Shown: positions 17,593-26,263, numbered from the stretch's first letter. The stretch: DNA of 64,000 nucleotides from Methylobacterium aquaticum (GCF_016804325.1 NZ_CP043627.1:4399001-4463000), one strand, 5' to 3'. Notes: generated by a model not told the origin, from the sequence alone. Numbers and translations: made by a program.

Positions 17593-17616
17593 CAGGCTTC
17601 TTCTGGCGCGGCGTGC

Positions 17617-18807
17617 TCACCGGTCGAGCCGGTGCGCCACCACGCCGACGCCGGCCACCGCGAGCGCCAGCACCGCCCCGATCGCCGGCAGGTGGCCGTA
17701 GGGTACGCCGGCGGTGATCGCCACGCCGCCGAGCCAGGCCCCGATGGCGTTGCCGAGGTTGAAGGCGCCCTGGTTGACCGTCGAGGCCAGGTTGCGGGCG
17801 CCGTCGGCGGCGGTGAGCACCCGCATCTGCAGCGGCGCCACGAGCGCGAAGGCGAGGATGCCCCACAGGCCGATGAGCGCGGTGGCGGGGACGAGCGCGG
17901 CGCTCGCCGGCACCAGGGCCAGCAGCACCCCCGCCAGGGCGAGGCCCAGACCGATCACCGAGGGCATCAGCCGCCAGTCGCCGAGGCGGCCCCCGAGCCC
18001 GTTGCCGAGGGTGAGCCCGACGCCGAACAGCAGCAGCACGCCGGTGATCACCGAGGGACCGGCGCCCGCGGTCGCGGCCAGCAGCGGCGCCACGTAGGTG
18101 AAGACGCTAAACAGGCTCGCGGAGGCGAGCACGCTCAGGAGCATCGCGAGCACCACCTGGGTTCGGCGCAGCGCCCGCATCTCCGACAGGAGGCTGCCGC
18201 CGTCCCGCGCGAGGTCCCGCGGCAGCCAGGCGACGAGGGCGGCCGCCGCCACGAAGCCGATGCCGACCACGGCCCAGAACGTCGCCCGCCAGCCATAGGC
18301 ATGGCCCAGGGCGGTGCCGAAGGGCACGCCGAGCACGTTGGCCAGCGTCAGCCCGGTGAACATGATCGCGATGGCGCTGGCCTTGCGGTGCGGCGGCACC
18401 AGATCGGCGGCGACCACGGCACCGAGGCCGAAGAAGGCGCCGTGGCAGAGCGCCGTGACGATGCGGGCGAGCATCAGCAGGCGATAATCCGGTGCCAGCG
18501 CGCAGAGCACGTTGCCGAGGATGAACAGGGCGACCAGCACCAGGAGCGCCCGGCGCCGGTCGAGGCGCGACAGGGCCGCCGCCACCAGGGGCGAGCCGAA
18601 GGTGACGCTGAGCGCGTAGCCCGAGACCAGCAGGCCCGCTTTCGGGATGCCGACGCCGAGATCGGCCGCCATCTCGGGCAGGAGCCCCATGATGACGAAC
18701 TCGGTGGTGCCGATTCCGAACGAGGCCGCGGCCAGCGCCAGGAGCGCCAGGGCCGCGGATCGCCCGGTCGCCGTGGCGGGGGCCGCCTGTTCCATCGTGT
18801 GCTGCAT
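17617..18807 (-). CDS. MFS transporter, DHA1 (AraJ/YdhP-like) efflux family
   Basis: A 396-residue membrane protein with 12 predicted spans. The start at ATG 18807 follows GAGGA by 5 nt. MFS motifs are visible: FGIGTTEFVIMGLLPEMAAD in the first span (typical of the DHA1 arabinose-efflux-like group), SRLDRRRALLVLVALFILGN as motif A, and LANVLGVPFGTALGHAYGWR as motif C region. It likely exports small molecules across the inner membrane; substrate unknown. No regulator is adjacent. It is followed by a MITE on the 3' side. Confidence 0.88.
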   Translation of the reverse strand: MQHTMEQAAPATATGRSAALALLALAAASFGIGTTEFVIMGLLPEMAADLGVGIPKAGLLVSGYALSVTFGSPLVAAALSRLDRRRALLVLVALFILGNVLCALAPDYRLLMLARIVTALCHGAFFGLGAVVAADLVPPHRKASAIAIMFTGLTLANVLGVPFGTALGHAYGWRATFWAVVGIGFVAAAALVAWLPRDLARDGGSLLSEMRALRRTQVVLAMLLSVLASASLFSVFTYVAPLLAATAGAGPSVITGVLLLFGVGLTLGNGLGGRLGDWRLMPSVIGLGLALAGVLLALVPASAALVPATALIGLWGILAFALVAPLQMRVLTAADGARNLASTVNQGAFNLGNAIGAWLGGVAITAGVPYGHLPAIGAVLALAVAGVGVVAHRLDR

Positions 18808-18905
18808 TGCGGTCCTCGGCCGTCCTCGCTGCTGCATCGCAGCATAAGACGGGGGACCGTGCCGGGTTCAGGCTCTTTCGCGCATGGCTGGCCTGAACCG
18901 GGGCC

Positions 18906-21086
18906 TCACGGCAAGGCCGCCCGCGGCCCGGTCCCGGCGGGCAGCGCCGCCAGGGCCTCGCGCACCGTCGCCTCGGTCAGGATCTGCGGCAGCACCGCGA
19001 CGCCGCCGCGCCCGTCGTAGAGCAGGTAGAGCGGCACGCCGGAGCGGCCGTTGGCCTCCAGCACCCGGGTGATCTCCGGGTTCTGGTTGGTCCAGTCGCC
19101 CTTGAGTTGCGCCACGTCGTGGGCCCTGAAGGCATCCTGCACCGCGGCCGCCCGCAGGGTGGCGCGGTCGTTGACCTGGCAGGTGATGCACCAGGCCGCC
19201 GTCATGTTGACGAAGACCGGCCGGCGCGCGGCGAGGAGCGCGTCGAGCCGGGCACGGCTGAACGGCTCGATCCCGTCGGCGCTCGCCACCGTCACCGGGC
19301 CGGCGCGGTCGCGGTCGAGGACCGCGACGAGGCCCGCGAGCCCGAGGAGGCCGAGGAGTGCCGCGCCTTGCGCCGCGCGCCGGGCGAGGGGGCCCGCCAT
19401 CCGGCCGCGCTCGATCGCCCAGGCGCAGAAGCCCACCAGCACCAGGCCGGTGAGCGCGGCCATCAGTCCGGCGGAGCCGACCTGCTGGCTCAGCACCCAG
19501 ATCAGCCAGGCCACCGTGAGGTAGAGCGGGAAGGCGAGGAAGCCCTTCAGGGCTTCCATCCAGGCGCCGGGCCGCGGCAGGCGGCGCAAGCCGGCGGGCC
19601 AGGCCGCCAGCAGGGCGAAGGGAAGGGCGAGGCCGAGGCCGAGCGCCGCGAAGACCGTCAGCGCCACGGCGGGCCCTTGCGTCAGGCCGTAGCCGACCGC
19701 CGCGCCCATGAACGGCGCGGTGCAGGGCGTGGCGACCACGGTCGCCAGCACGCCGGTGAAGAACGAGCCCTCGAGCCCGGCGCGCCGGGTCAGGCCGTCG
19801 CCGAGGGCCGCCGCCCGGCCGCCGAGATGCCAGACCCCCGACAGGCTCAGGCCCATGGCGAAGAGCCCGTAGGCGAGGCCCGCCACCACCAGGGGCGATT
19901 GCAGCTGGAAGCCCCAGCCGATCTGGGCGCCGCCGGCCCGGAGCGCGATCAGCAGGCCGGCGAGGCCGAGGAAGGTCACCAGCACGCCGGCCGCGTAGGC
20001 GAGGCCGTGCAGCCGCACCCGGCCCGGGCTCTCGCCGGAATGGCGCACTAGGCTCAGCACCTTGATCGACAGAACCGGGAAGACGCAGGGCATCAGGTTG
20101 AGCAGGAGCCCGCCCAGGAAAGCGAGGAATGCCGCCTGCCACAGGCCCTCGGCCCCGCCCGGCCCCGAGGCGGGGATGACGGGGATCGGGGTTGCCGCGA
20201 CCGACGCCGCCGCGACGGTGCCGGGTACCGGCGTCGCCGTGCCGAGGGCGTAGGCGCGGCGGACCGGGCCCGATCCGGTCTCCTCCGTGAAGGTCAGGAC
20301 CCCGTCGGCCTGGGGCGGGGGGGCGTCGGGCGCGGCCTGGCTGCTGCGCTGGAGCCGCAGGTGCAGGCCGGTCGCGTCGCTCGTCGCGCCTTGCGCGGCG
20401 GCATGCTCCAGGGCGGTCTCGGAATAGGGAAAGAACGCGACGTCCCGCGCCTGGAGGCCGGGCGCGTCGATGTCGAGCACCGGAACGCCGTCATCCAGCC
20501 GCATCCGGACCGGCCAGGGGGCGGGTTCGGGCAGCCGCTCGCGGCCTTGCGCGAACAGGGCGGCGGTGCGGGAATCGGGCCGCGGGCTGGTCCCGGCGGG
20601 TGCCACCGGCAAGCTCGCCGACAGGGTCGCCTCGCCCGGCACGCATTCGCGCTCGCAGACGAGATAGGACACCTTCGCCTTGAGCGGGACGGGCCCGGCG
20701 CCGAGCGTCTCCGGCGCGGTGAGCGGCACCGTCAGCAGCACCTCGCCCTCGTAGCCGAAATTCATCAGGTCGCCGACCGGGATCCGCTCCGGCGCCGGCC
20801 ACGCGATGCTCCCGGCCGAGAAGCCCGGGGGCAGGGTCCAGACGATCTCCGGCGGCAGGCCGGAATCGCCCGGATTGCGCCAGTAGACGTGCCAGCCCGG
20901 CTTCATCGTCAGCCGCACGCCGGCGGTGAGGGTGGCGCCGGGCGCGACGGCGCTCTCCTGCGTCACCAGCTCGGCCCGGACGAGGTCGGCATATTTCGAC
21001 GGCCGCGGCACCTGCGCCCCGGCGGTGCCGAGGGCGAGGCAGGAAGCCAGAAGGGCGAGGAGGAGGGCGAGGCGGCGAGGCAGCAT
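18906..21086 (-). CDS. DsbD/ScsB-type protein-disulfide reductase
   Basis: A 726-residue membrane protein with signal peptide (MLPRRLALLLALLASCLA). The N-terminal periplasmic domain (to about residue 300) contains WHVYWRNPGDSGLPPEI and the redox pair CERECVPGEA. The central membrane domain (about 315-600) has the two conserved cysteines in LMPCVFPVLSIKVLSLV and VATPCTAPFMGAAVGYG. The C-terminal thioredoxin-like domain has the AAWCITCQVN CxxC centre. It carries electrons from cytoplasmic thioredoxin to periplasmic partners. The N-terminal domain is the larger ScsB-type rather than the E. coli DsbD type. The neighbouring LysR gene is 96 nt upstream on the same strand. Confidence 0.9.
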   Translation of the reverse strand: MLPRRLALLLALLASCLALGTAGAQVPRPSKYADLVRAELVTQESAVAPGATLTAGVRLTMKPGWHVYWRNPGDSGLPPEIVWTLPPGFSAGSIAWPAPERIPVGDLMNFGYEGEVLLTVPLTAPETLGAGPVPLKAKVSYLVCERECVPGEATLSASLPVAPAGTSPRPDSRTAALFAQGRERLPEPAPWPVRMRLDDGVPVLDIDAPGLQARDVAFFPYSETALEHAAAQGATSDATGLHLRLQRSSQAAPDAPPPQADGVLTFTEETGSGPVRRAYALGTATPVPGTVAAASVAATPIPVIPASGPGGAEGLWQAAFLAFLGGLLLNLMPCVFPVLSIKVLSLVRHSGESPGRVRLHGLAYAAGVLVTFLGLAGLLIALRAGGAQIGWGFQLQSPLVVAGLAYGLFAMGLSLSGVWHLGGRAAALGDGLTRRAGLEGSFFTGVLATVVATPCTAPFMGAAVGYGLTQGPAVALTVFAALGLGLALPFALLAAWPAGLRRLPRPGAWMEALKGFLAFPLYLTVAWLIWVLSQQVGSAGLMAALTGLVLVGFCAWAIERGRMAGPLARRAAQGAALLGLLGLAGLVAVLDRDRAGPVTVASADGIEPFSRARLDALLAARRPVFVNMTAAWCITCQVNDRATLRAAAVQDAFRAHDVAQLKGDWTNQNPEITRVLEANGRSGVPLYLLYDGRGGVAVLPQILTEATVREALAALPAGTGPRAALP

Positions 21087-21181
21087 GATCCCGGGTTACC
21101 CGGACTCTGCGGCGCTGGCGAGGCCGGCGGGATCGCGTTCGCGTGAGGCCGTCGTCATGACCGCCAAGATGACCGCCAAGA

Positions 21182-22090
21182 TCAGCGCCAGGGCGGCGGG
21201 TCGAGGGCGGCGGCGAGCGCGTCGAGGAAGCGCCCGGTGCGGGCGGCGCGGGCGCGGCGGGGGGCGCCGAGAAGCGCCATCACCGGCGCCTCGGGCAGGG
21301 CGTGGTCGGCGAGCAGGCGGACGAGGCGCCCGGCCCGCAAATCGGCGGCGACGTCCCATTCCGAGCGCAGGATGATGCCCCGGCCGGCCAGCGCCCAGCC
21401 GCGCACCACCTCGCCGTCGTTGCTGGCCAGACGCGGCTCGATGCGGATCCGCGTCTCGGCGCCGTCGCGCCGGAAGCGCCACAGGGTCACGTCCTCGTCG
21501 TTCTCGCGCAACGCGATGCAGGCATGGGCGTGCAGGTCCTGCGGGCTCGCCGGTTCGCCCCGGGCGGCGAGATAGGCCGGCGCGGCGCAGACCACCCGGT
21601 CGTTGGGGGCGAGGCGCCGGGCGATCAGGCCGGGCGCCGCCTGGGCGATCTCGCCGACATGGATCGCGAGGTCGAACGTGCCCTCCGGCACGCCGCCGAG
21701 GCGGTCCGAGAGCATGAGGTCGATCGCCACTTGCGGGTGCGCCGCCTGGAACCCCGCCACCACGGGCGCGACATAGGCCCGGCCGAAGCCCAGCGGCGCC
21801 ACGATCCGCAAGTGCCCCACCACCTGCCCGCGCCGGGCCGCCAGCGCCTCGTCGAGGTCTCCCAACGCCGCCAGGATCGCGCGGCCGCGCTCGGCGATCA
21901 GCTCGCCCTCGTCGGTGAGCGCGAGGTGCCGACCGCCCCGGTCGACGAGATGCACCCCCAGCCGTTCCTCCAGGGCGCGCAGGCGCTGGGTGACCGCCGG
22001 CGGCGACACGTCGAGGGTCCGCGAGGCGGCGGCGAGCGACGGCGCCTCGGCGATGGCGAGGAAGAAGCGGAGGTCGTCGGGTCCGAGCAT
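21182..22090 (-). CDS. LysR family transcriptional regulator
   Basis: A 302-residue regulator. The winged helix-turn-helix occupies residues 1-60 (LRFFLAIAEAPSLAAASRTL, SPPAVTQRLRALEERLGVHL). The effector domain begins about residue 90 (GHLRIVAPLGFGRAYVAPVV). It is divergent from the DSD1-type gene with about 105 nt between starts, the usual arrangement for a LysR protein that controls its neighbour. Effector unknown; a D-amino acid is a reasonable guess from context. Confidence 0.9.
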   Translation of the reverse strand: MLGPDDLRFFLAIAEAPSLAAASRTLDVSPPAVTQRLRALEERLGVHLVDRGGRHLALTDEGELIAERGRAILAALGDLDEALAARRGQVVGHLRIVAPLGFGRAYVAPVVAGFQAAHPQVAIDLMLSDRLGGVPEGTFDLAIHVGEIAQAAPGLIARRLAPNDRVVCAAPAYLAARGEPASPQDLHAHACIALRENDEDVTLWRFRRDGAETRIRIEPRLASNDGEVVRGWALAGRGIILRSEWDVAADLRAGRLVRLLADHALPEAPVMALLGAPRRARAARTGRFLDALAAALDPPPWR

Positions 22091-22195
22091 TAACTGGGAG
22101 CTTAACGTAACAGGCAGGCGGCGTTAATGGCGCAAGGGGCCGGTCCCGTGCTTCCTGCGGGCCGGACCCGTCGCGACCGGAGGATGCACGCGATC

Positions 22196-23334
22196 ATGCC
22201 TGAGCCGCTCGACACCCTGCAGACCCCCTGCCTGCTCCTCGACGAGGCGCGCCTGCGCGCCAATGCCGAGCGGATGCGGACCCATCTGACCGGCCTCGGC
22301 GTGCGCCTGCGCCCCCACCTCAAGACCGCGAAGTCCCGCGAGGTCGGCCGCATCGCCATGACCTCCCCGAGGGCCCGGCCATCGTCTCGACCCTGCTGGA
22401 GGCGGAGTACTTCGCCGAGGGCGGCGTGCGCGACATGATCTACGGCGTCGGCATCGCGCCGGCGAAGCTGCCCCGGGTCGCGGCGATCCGGGCCGGCGGC
22501 ACCGACCTCGCGATCATCCTCGACAGCCTGGAGCAGGCGCAGGCCGTGGCGGCCCATGCCCGGGCGAGCGGCGACGCGATCCCGGTCCTGATCGAGGTCG
22601 ATGCCGACGGCCACCGCTCCGGCGTCGCGCCCGATGACGGCGACACCCTGGTGGCGATCGGCCGGACGCTCGTCGCGGGCGGCGCGACCTTGCGCGGCGT
22701 GATGCTGCATGCCGGCGACAGCTATTCCTTGCGCGATCCCGAGGCCCTGGCGGCAGCCGCCGAGAACGAGCGGGTCGCCGCGGTGACGGCGGCCGACGCC
22801 TTGCGGGCGGCGGGCCTGCCCTGCCCGGTGGTCAGCGTCGGCTCGACGCCGACGGCGCGCTTTGCCCGCGACCTCACCGGCATCACCGAGGTCCGGGCCG
22901 GCGTCTACATGCTCGGCGACCTGTTCCAGGCCGGAGTCGGCTCGGTGGCGGTCGAGGACATCGCCGTCTCGGTCCTCGCCACCGTGATCGGCCACCAGCG
23001 GGCGAAGGGCTGGATCATCGTCGATGCCGGCTGGATGGCACTCTCGCGCGACCGCGGCACGGCGCGCCAGGCGGTGGAGCAGGGCTACGGCCTCGTCTGC
23101 GACACGCAGGGCCGGCCCTATCCCGACCTCATCGTGGCCGACGCCAACCAGGAGCACGGCATCGTCGCCCTGCGCAAGGGCGTGGACGGCACCCTGCCGG
23201 ACTTGGCCGTCGGCGCGCAAGTCCGCATCCTGCCGAACCACGCCTGCGCGACGGGCGCGCAATACGACCGCTACCACGTCCTCGACGGCGAGAACCGCGT
23301 GACGGCCGTGTGGCCGCGCATCAACGGGTGGTAG
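22196..23334 (+). pseudogene. DSD1/D-threonine aldolase family PLP enzyme, one-base frameshift
   Basis: Two consecutive frames make one protein of about 380 residues. The first gives MPEPLDTLQTPCLLLDEARL...LRPHLKTAKSREVGRIA, with the PLP-lysine segment HLKTAKS. The frame then changes near 22365 and continues EGPAIVSTLLEAEYFAEGG...DMIYGVGI through MLHAGDSYSL, EVRAGVYMLGD and ILPNHACATGAQ (metal-binding His and Cys) to the stop. A C-run reads CCCC where CCCCC would restore the frame, so one base is missing. This class of enzyme acts on D-threonine, D-serine or 3-hydroxyaspartate. It is either a recently broken gene or a sequencing error. ATG 22184 is an alternative start. Confidence 0.85.
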
Positions 23335-23354
23335 ACAAGCGTCGCTAAGCTCAC

Positions 23355-23460
23355 CTAGAGCACTTCACGATCGCGTTGCAATCGCGAAGCTCTCTAGGTC
23401 GTTGATTTTGCCGCATTTTCTGCGACGAACCGGTATCCACTTCGTCGGAAAATGCTCTAG
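23355..23460. repeat. 106-bp CTAGAGCA-bounded intergenic repeat
   Basis: Runs from CTAGAGCACTT to AAAATGCTCTAG, an inverted-repeat boundary, with an internal hairpin (CACGATCGCG...CGCGAAGCTC) and the common alphaproteobacterial motif GGTATCCACTTCGTCGG. It marks the left edge of the accessory segment. Confidence 0.75.
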
Positions 23461-23524
23461 CCGTTATCGACGGGTTGATCTCGTCAATCTGTCGCAAACA
23501 TCGACACCTCTCAACGTCATCAAC

Positions 23525-24505
23525 TCAGTTGGCTTCGGTTGCGAGCGCGATTTTTTGCTCCTCGGCGTAGGCATCGCGCAGGCGTGCGTTGGCGATGACG
23601 AGGAGGCGTCGCATGATGGCGACGATCGCCACGATGGGCTTTTTGCCCGCTGCGATGAGGCGCTGGTAGGTGTCTTTGAGCACGGGGTTGAAGCGGGTAG
23701 CGGTCAGGGCGGGGAGGAACAGAGCCTGCTTGATCTCGGGCCGTCCGCCCTTTGTGCGTCGGTAGCGCTCGGTGGTCCCGCTCTGGTTGGGATGCGGGGC
23801 GAGTCCGGCCAGGGACGTCGCCTGGCGCCGGTCGATACGGCCGAGCTCGGGCATCAGGGCGAGCAGGATGATGGCAGAGGTGTCGCCGATGCCCTTGATC
23901 GAGGTCAGCGCCTTCTTGGCCCGGCTGAGCGCGGCGGCCTTGCGCAGGGTCTCGGCCATCGCCTCCTCGATCGCCTCGATCTGCTCGGACAGGGCGGTGA
24001 TGAGGGTTTCCAGATAAGCCTGGACGGGTCCAGATCCCGGCGCGGCCAGACGATTGCGGTTGGCGGTGCGCTGAGCCACGAAGTCGGCGCGGGTGAGCAC
24101 CAGGCTCTGGAGGTTTTCCTGATCGGGATCAGGGGCTTGCCAGCGGGCCAGGGAGGTGTGGCGCTCCCGGCCGTAAGCCGCCAGGGCCTTGGCGTCGAGG
24201 GCGTCGGTCTTGGCGAGGGTGCCGTAGGAGTGGATGAACGCCTTGACCTTGCGGGCGTCGGCGCGGTGGGCGGGGCATCCGACGGCGAGGAGAGCGGCCA
24301 GCAGAGCATCCTCGTAGCCGCCGGTGGCTTCGCAGATGACGAGGCAGGTCGCATCGAGGTCCGCTTTGGCGGCGAAGGCGGCGAGGTCCTTGGGCTTGTT
24401 GGGGATGGTGTGACGAGCGTTGCCGCGGCTGTCGTGGAGGACGATCTCGGCTTTGCCGACATCGGCTCCGATGAAGCGGGTGGGTGAGGTGGCGGGTTGG
24501 GTCAT
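23525..24505 (-). CDS. IS110 family transposase
   Basis: A 326-residue protein. The N-terminal RuvC-like DEDD domain is shown by FIGADVGKAEIVLHDSRGNA (first Asp), LVICEATGGYEDALLAALLA (Glu) and the DALDAKALAAYG segment (paired Asp). The C-terminal transposase-20 domain contains SIKGIGDTSAIILLALMPEL and SLAGLAPHPNQSGTTERYRR with the conserved Ser region, then RPEIKQALFLPALTATR. Members of this family use a noncoding bridge RNA to pair donor and target DNA. A candidate lies just upstream. The gene appears intact. Confidence 0.93.
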   Translation of the reverse strand: MTQPATSPTRFIGADVGKAEIVLHDSRGNARHTIPNKPKDLAAFAAKADLDATCLVICEATGGYEDALLAALLAVGCPAHRADARKVKAFIHSYGTLAKTDALDAKALAAYGRERHTSLARWQAPDPDQENLQSLVLTRADFVAQRTANRNRLAAPGSGPVQAYLETLITALSEQIEAIEEAMAETLRKAAALSRAKKALTSIKGIGDTSAIILLALMPELGRIDRRQATSLAGLAPHPNQSGTTERYRRTKGGRPEIKQALFLPALTATRFNPVLKDTYQRLIAAGKKPIVAIVAIMRRLLVIANARLRDAYAEEQKIALATEAN

Positions 24506-24528
24506 CCGGGTCTATCCTGAGGCCGCTT

Positions 24529-24733
24529 GGGATTGTCTGCGGGCGTCGAGGAGAGGCCCAGGCAACTCATCAAGCGTGGCGAGGAATGCGGACCGGCGAG
24601 CCAGATGACGACGGGCGCGAGCCCCATCCCGGGACGCTCGACCGATCCGCGCCCGGTCCGGATGGCCATCCGGACCGGGCATACCGCCGAGGCGGAACGG
24701 GATCACTCTACAACCGAACCAACAGACAATCCC
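24529..24733 (-). ncRNA. candidate bridge RNA in the 5' noncoding end of the IS110 element
   Basis: On the transposase strand this segment begins GGGATTGTCTG and ends CAGACAATCCC, so its two 11-nt ends pair. Inside, positions 24649-24678 form a perfect 30-bp palindrome (left half GCCCGGTCCGGATGG), giving a strong stem. Length (~205 nt), strand and place, between element edge and transposase start, agree with the bridge RNA of IS110-group elements such as IS621. Guide loops were not resolved. This is inference from layout and pairing. Confidence 0.45.
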
Positions 24734-24735
24734 GG

Positions 24736-24930
24736 GCGACAGAGGCGGCCAGCGGATTGAGCATGTTCGGGGTCCTGGCAGAGCCGCCGCTGGCGCAGCG
24801 TGCCGACCATCAGGACGCTATCGCGGCCGGGCAGGGCGTTACCGAGTTCGCCCCGGACGGGAAGGCCGCCGAGGAAATCCGGGCGCTGTGGGCGTGGGTG
24901 GATCGCAAGATGAAGGGTAACCGGACATGA
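24736..24930 (+). pseudogene. 3' remnant of a plasmid-type parA
   Basis: In frame the sequence reads ATEAASGLSMFGVLAEPPLA then QRADHQDAIAAGQGVTEFAP and DGKAAEEIRALWAWVDRKMKG before the stop. This is the usual C-terminal end of a plasmid ParA ATPase (the x-Tyr/Phe-x-Pro-x-Gly-Lys-Ala-Ala-x-Glu-Ile pattern). The Walker motifs and the first three quarters are absent; the IS110 element sits exactly where they should be. The stop overlaps the ATG of the following ribbon-helix-helix gene, as in a parA-parB-type operon. Confidence 0.65.
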
Positions 24931-25241
24931 GCAAGCGACCCTCCCTGATAGGCGGTCTCACCCTGCCAGGTGCTGAGCCCACCGCGCCTAAGCCTGAGGC
25001 TCCCGCCGATCGGGCACCGCTTGAGGCCCCCGCGAAGCCAGCTGGACGGCGCCCGCGCCCCGAAACGGTACACACGTCTATCTACCTGCCGCGCGAGGTG
25101 CACAGGCGGCTGCGCGAGATCGCCTTCACCCGGGACGTGAAGGTACACGACGTCATCATGGAAGGGATTGATGCCGCGCTGCAGAAGCACGGGCATCCGT
25201 CCGTCGAGGCGCTGAAGGCCGGGGCGAAGCAGAGCTCATAG
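24927..25241 (+). CDS. ribbon-helix-helix protein, likely plasmid partition partner
   Basis: A 104-residue protein. The N-terminal 45 residues are Pro/Ala-rich and flexible. The C-terminal 55 (TVHTSIYLPREVHRRLREIA, then KVHDVIMEGIDAALQKHG) have the beta-strand plus two-helix pattern of a ribbon-helix-helix DNA binder. The ATG overlaps the stop of the parA remnant by 4 nt, the layout of ParA/ParG-like partition pairs. It would bind short tandem repeats; an 8-bp-period array starts at its own stop codon. It looks intact although its ATPase partner is gone. Confidence 0.7.
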   Translation: MSKRPSLIGGLTLPGAEPTAPKPEAPADRAPLEAPAKPAGRRPRPETVHTSIYLPREVHRRLREIAFTRDVKVHDVIMEGIDAALQKHGHPSVEALKAGAKQSS

Positions 25242-25277
25242 CGCTTCAGCGCCATCATGCTGTAGCGCTATAGAAGT
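25238..25277. promoter_or_regulatory. 8-bp-period repeat array overlapping the end of the RHH gene
   Basis: Five successive 8-bp units: ATAGCGCT, TCAGCGCC, ATCATGCT, GTAGCGCT, ATAGAAGT, with consensus NNAGCGCT. The period and the contiguous layout fit binding sites for a ribbon-helix-helix partition protein. Confidence 0.45.
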
Positions 25278-25489
25278 CATAATGACGGGCCGACTTGGTT
25301 GACCTGCTGGCTGAGAAAGGCAGCTGGCGATCCGTTCCTCAGGCCGTGCTCCTGGGCTAGCTGGAGCCACGCCATATACAACCTGGATGTGCACAAATCG
25401 TTAGTGCAACCATGCGCCCCGCGCATGGTTCCTGGGACATAGGTCGTATGGTGCGATGCAGAAAAGCATGGAATACATACCCCATGCAC
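25277..25489 (-). CDS. possible remnant, 70 aa
   Basis: Only the C-terminal half looks like protein: LYMAWLQLAQEHGLRNGSPA then AFLSQQVNQVGPSL. It faintly resembles the final helical segment of plasmid or phage primase-like proteins (Trp...G...S...F pattern), but this is a guess. The N-terminal part is unconvincing. It may be the broken end of a larger plasmid gene. Between here and 25701 nothing else is supported. Confidence 0.3.
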   Translation of the reverse strand: MHGVCIPCFSASHHTTYVPGTMRGAHGCTNDLCTSRLYMAWLQLAQEHGLRNGSPAAFLSQQVNQVGPSL

Positions 25490-25701
25490 GACCGCGATGG
25501 CGTCGCGGTCCTGCTCGCCCTCTTGGGCGTTTCCTCCCTAGACTTCGGGCTGCTCTCTTGGGCGGCCTTTTTTCTGTCTGGGATGAGGGTCTTAGCCTGC
25601 GTGCCTGTCGCTCTCAAGCACAATTGTGCGCCATCCCTAGGCAGATGGCACTTTCTTGCACAGGCGCGGCGAATGCCCCGTCGCAGGTCGTCCTGAACGA
25701 G

Positions 25702-25911
25702 CTACTTGGTGATCCGCTTGGGGGAAATCGGATCGCTGGCCGGGAACGTCTCCTCCACCGCTTGATCGAGCAACTGGTCCTGCCGCTCTTCGAGATCGTC
25801 ACCTGGCTTCAGCTGACCAGGCGCGCTGGCTGCCGCCAAATCCGCCTTGGCCTTACTTGGGTCGTGCGGGTGGTCCTTACCGTGATCGGTGCTTTTCGTC
25901 GGGTCGATCAT
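25702..25911 (-). CDS. small conserved protein with an EETFPASDP motif
   Basis: A 69-residue protein from ATG 25911, chosen because AGGAG stands 7 nt upstream. A longer reading to 25941 lacks this. It is hydrophilic and ends DDLEERQDQLLDQAVEETFP then ASDPISPKRITK. The DxAVEETFPASDPxS motif recurs in short proteins of Methylobacterium and other Rhizobiales; no function is known. It lies alone in the accessory segment. Confidence 0.6.
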   Translation of the reverse strand: MIDPTKSTDHGKDHPHDPSKAKADLAAASAPGQLKPGDDLEERQDQLLDQAVEETFPASDPISPKRITK

Positions 25912-26152
25912 TCGCGTGCTCCTGCCGCTGATGGTGATCAACGTGCCGGGTCTGGCGGTGTTCGTTCCCGCGCTCTCTTCAAGCAGGGCCTCGGTCGGGC
26001 GGATCAGATTTCCTTATGTCGTTAGTGCCCTCGGCGTTTTCACACGGCCTCCACTCTGAGCGGTCTCTGCACGATCGGGCATGGTAAGCCCTCGCCTCAG
26101 GGTCGTGCTGCCAACTCGTTGCCATTCTGCAGCATTTTAACGTCTCAGTGCT

Positions 26153-26184
26153 ATAGCATTACAGCATTAGAGCGTTGCAGCATG
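26153..26184. promoter_or_regulatory. four tandem 8-bp repeats (second array)
   Basis: Units ATAGCATT, ACAGCATT, AGAGCGTT and GCAGCATG follow each other with no gap. They share period and core (AGC) with the array at 25238. It is a candidate plasmid centromere or operator. The surrounding 25912-26263 stretch shows no gene. Confidence 0.4.
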
Positions 26185-26263
26185 GCGACGCTAGGGGCCA
26201 TTTTCGATAAGGGTCGTTCTCGAAAGCGATGGAGCGGGCACGGCCTGATATCCGGCAGCCCGC

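Larger units (their letters stand above)
23461..24735 (-). mobile_element. IS110-family insertion sequence, IS110 type
   Basis: Contains one transposase gene and a ~230-bp noncoding 5' end. Edges are approximate because IS110 elements lack clear terminal inverted repeats. The right edge is set by the point where the truncated parA reading resumes, and the left edge by the preceding repeat. It interrupts a plasmid-type partition operon. Confidence 0.65.

Noticed and set aside
17503..19020. 505-codon plus-strand reading opposite the MFS gene
   Set aside because: Starts inside a MITE and is antisense to a clear 12-span transporter.
25357..25696. Two short readings on opposite strands in the accessory segment
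   Set aside because: No ribosome site, odd composition and no similarity; treated as chance.
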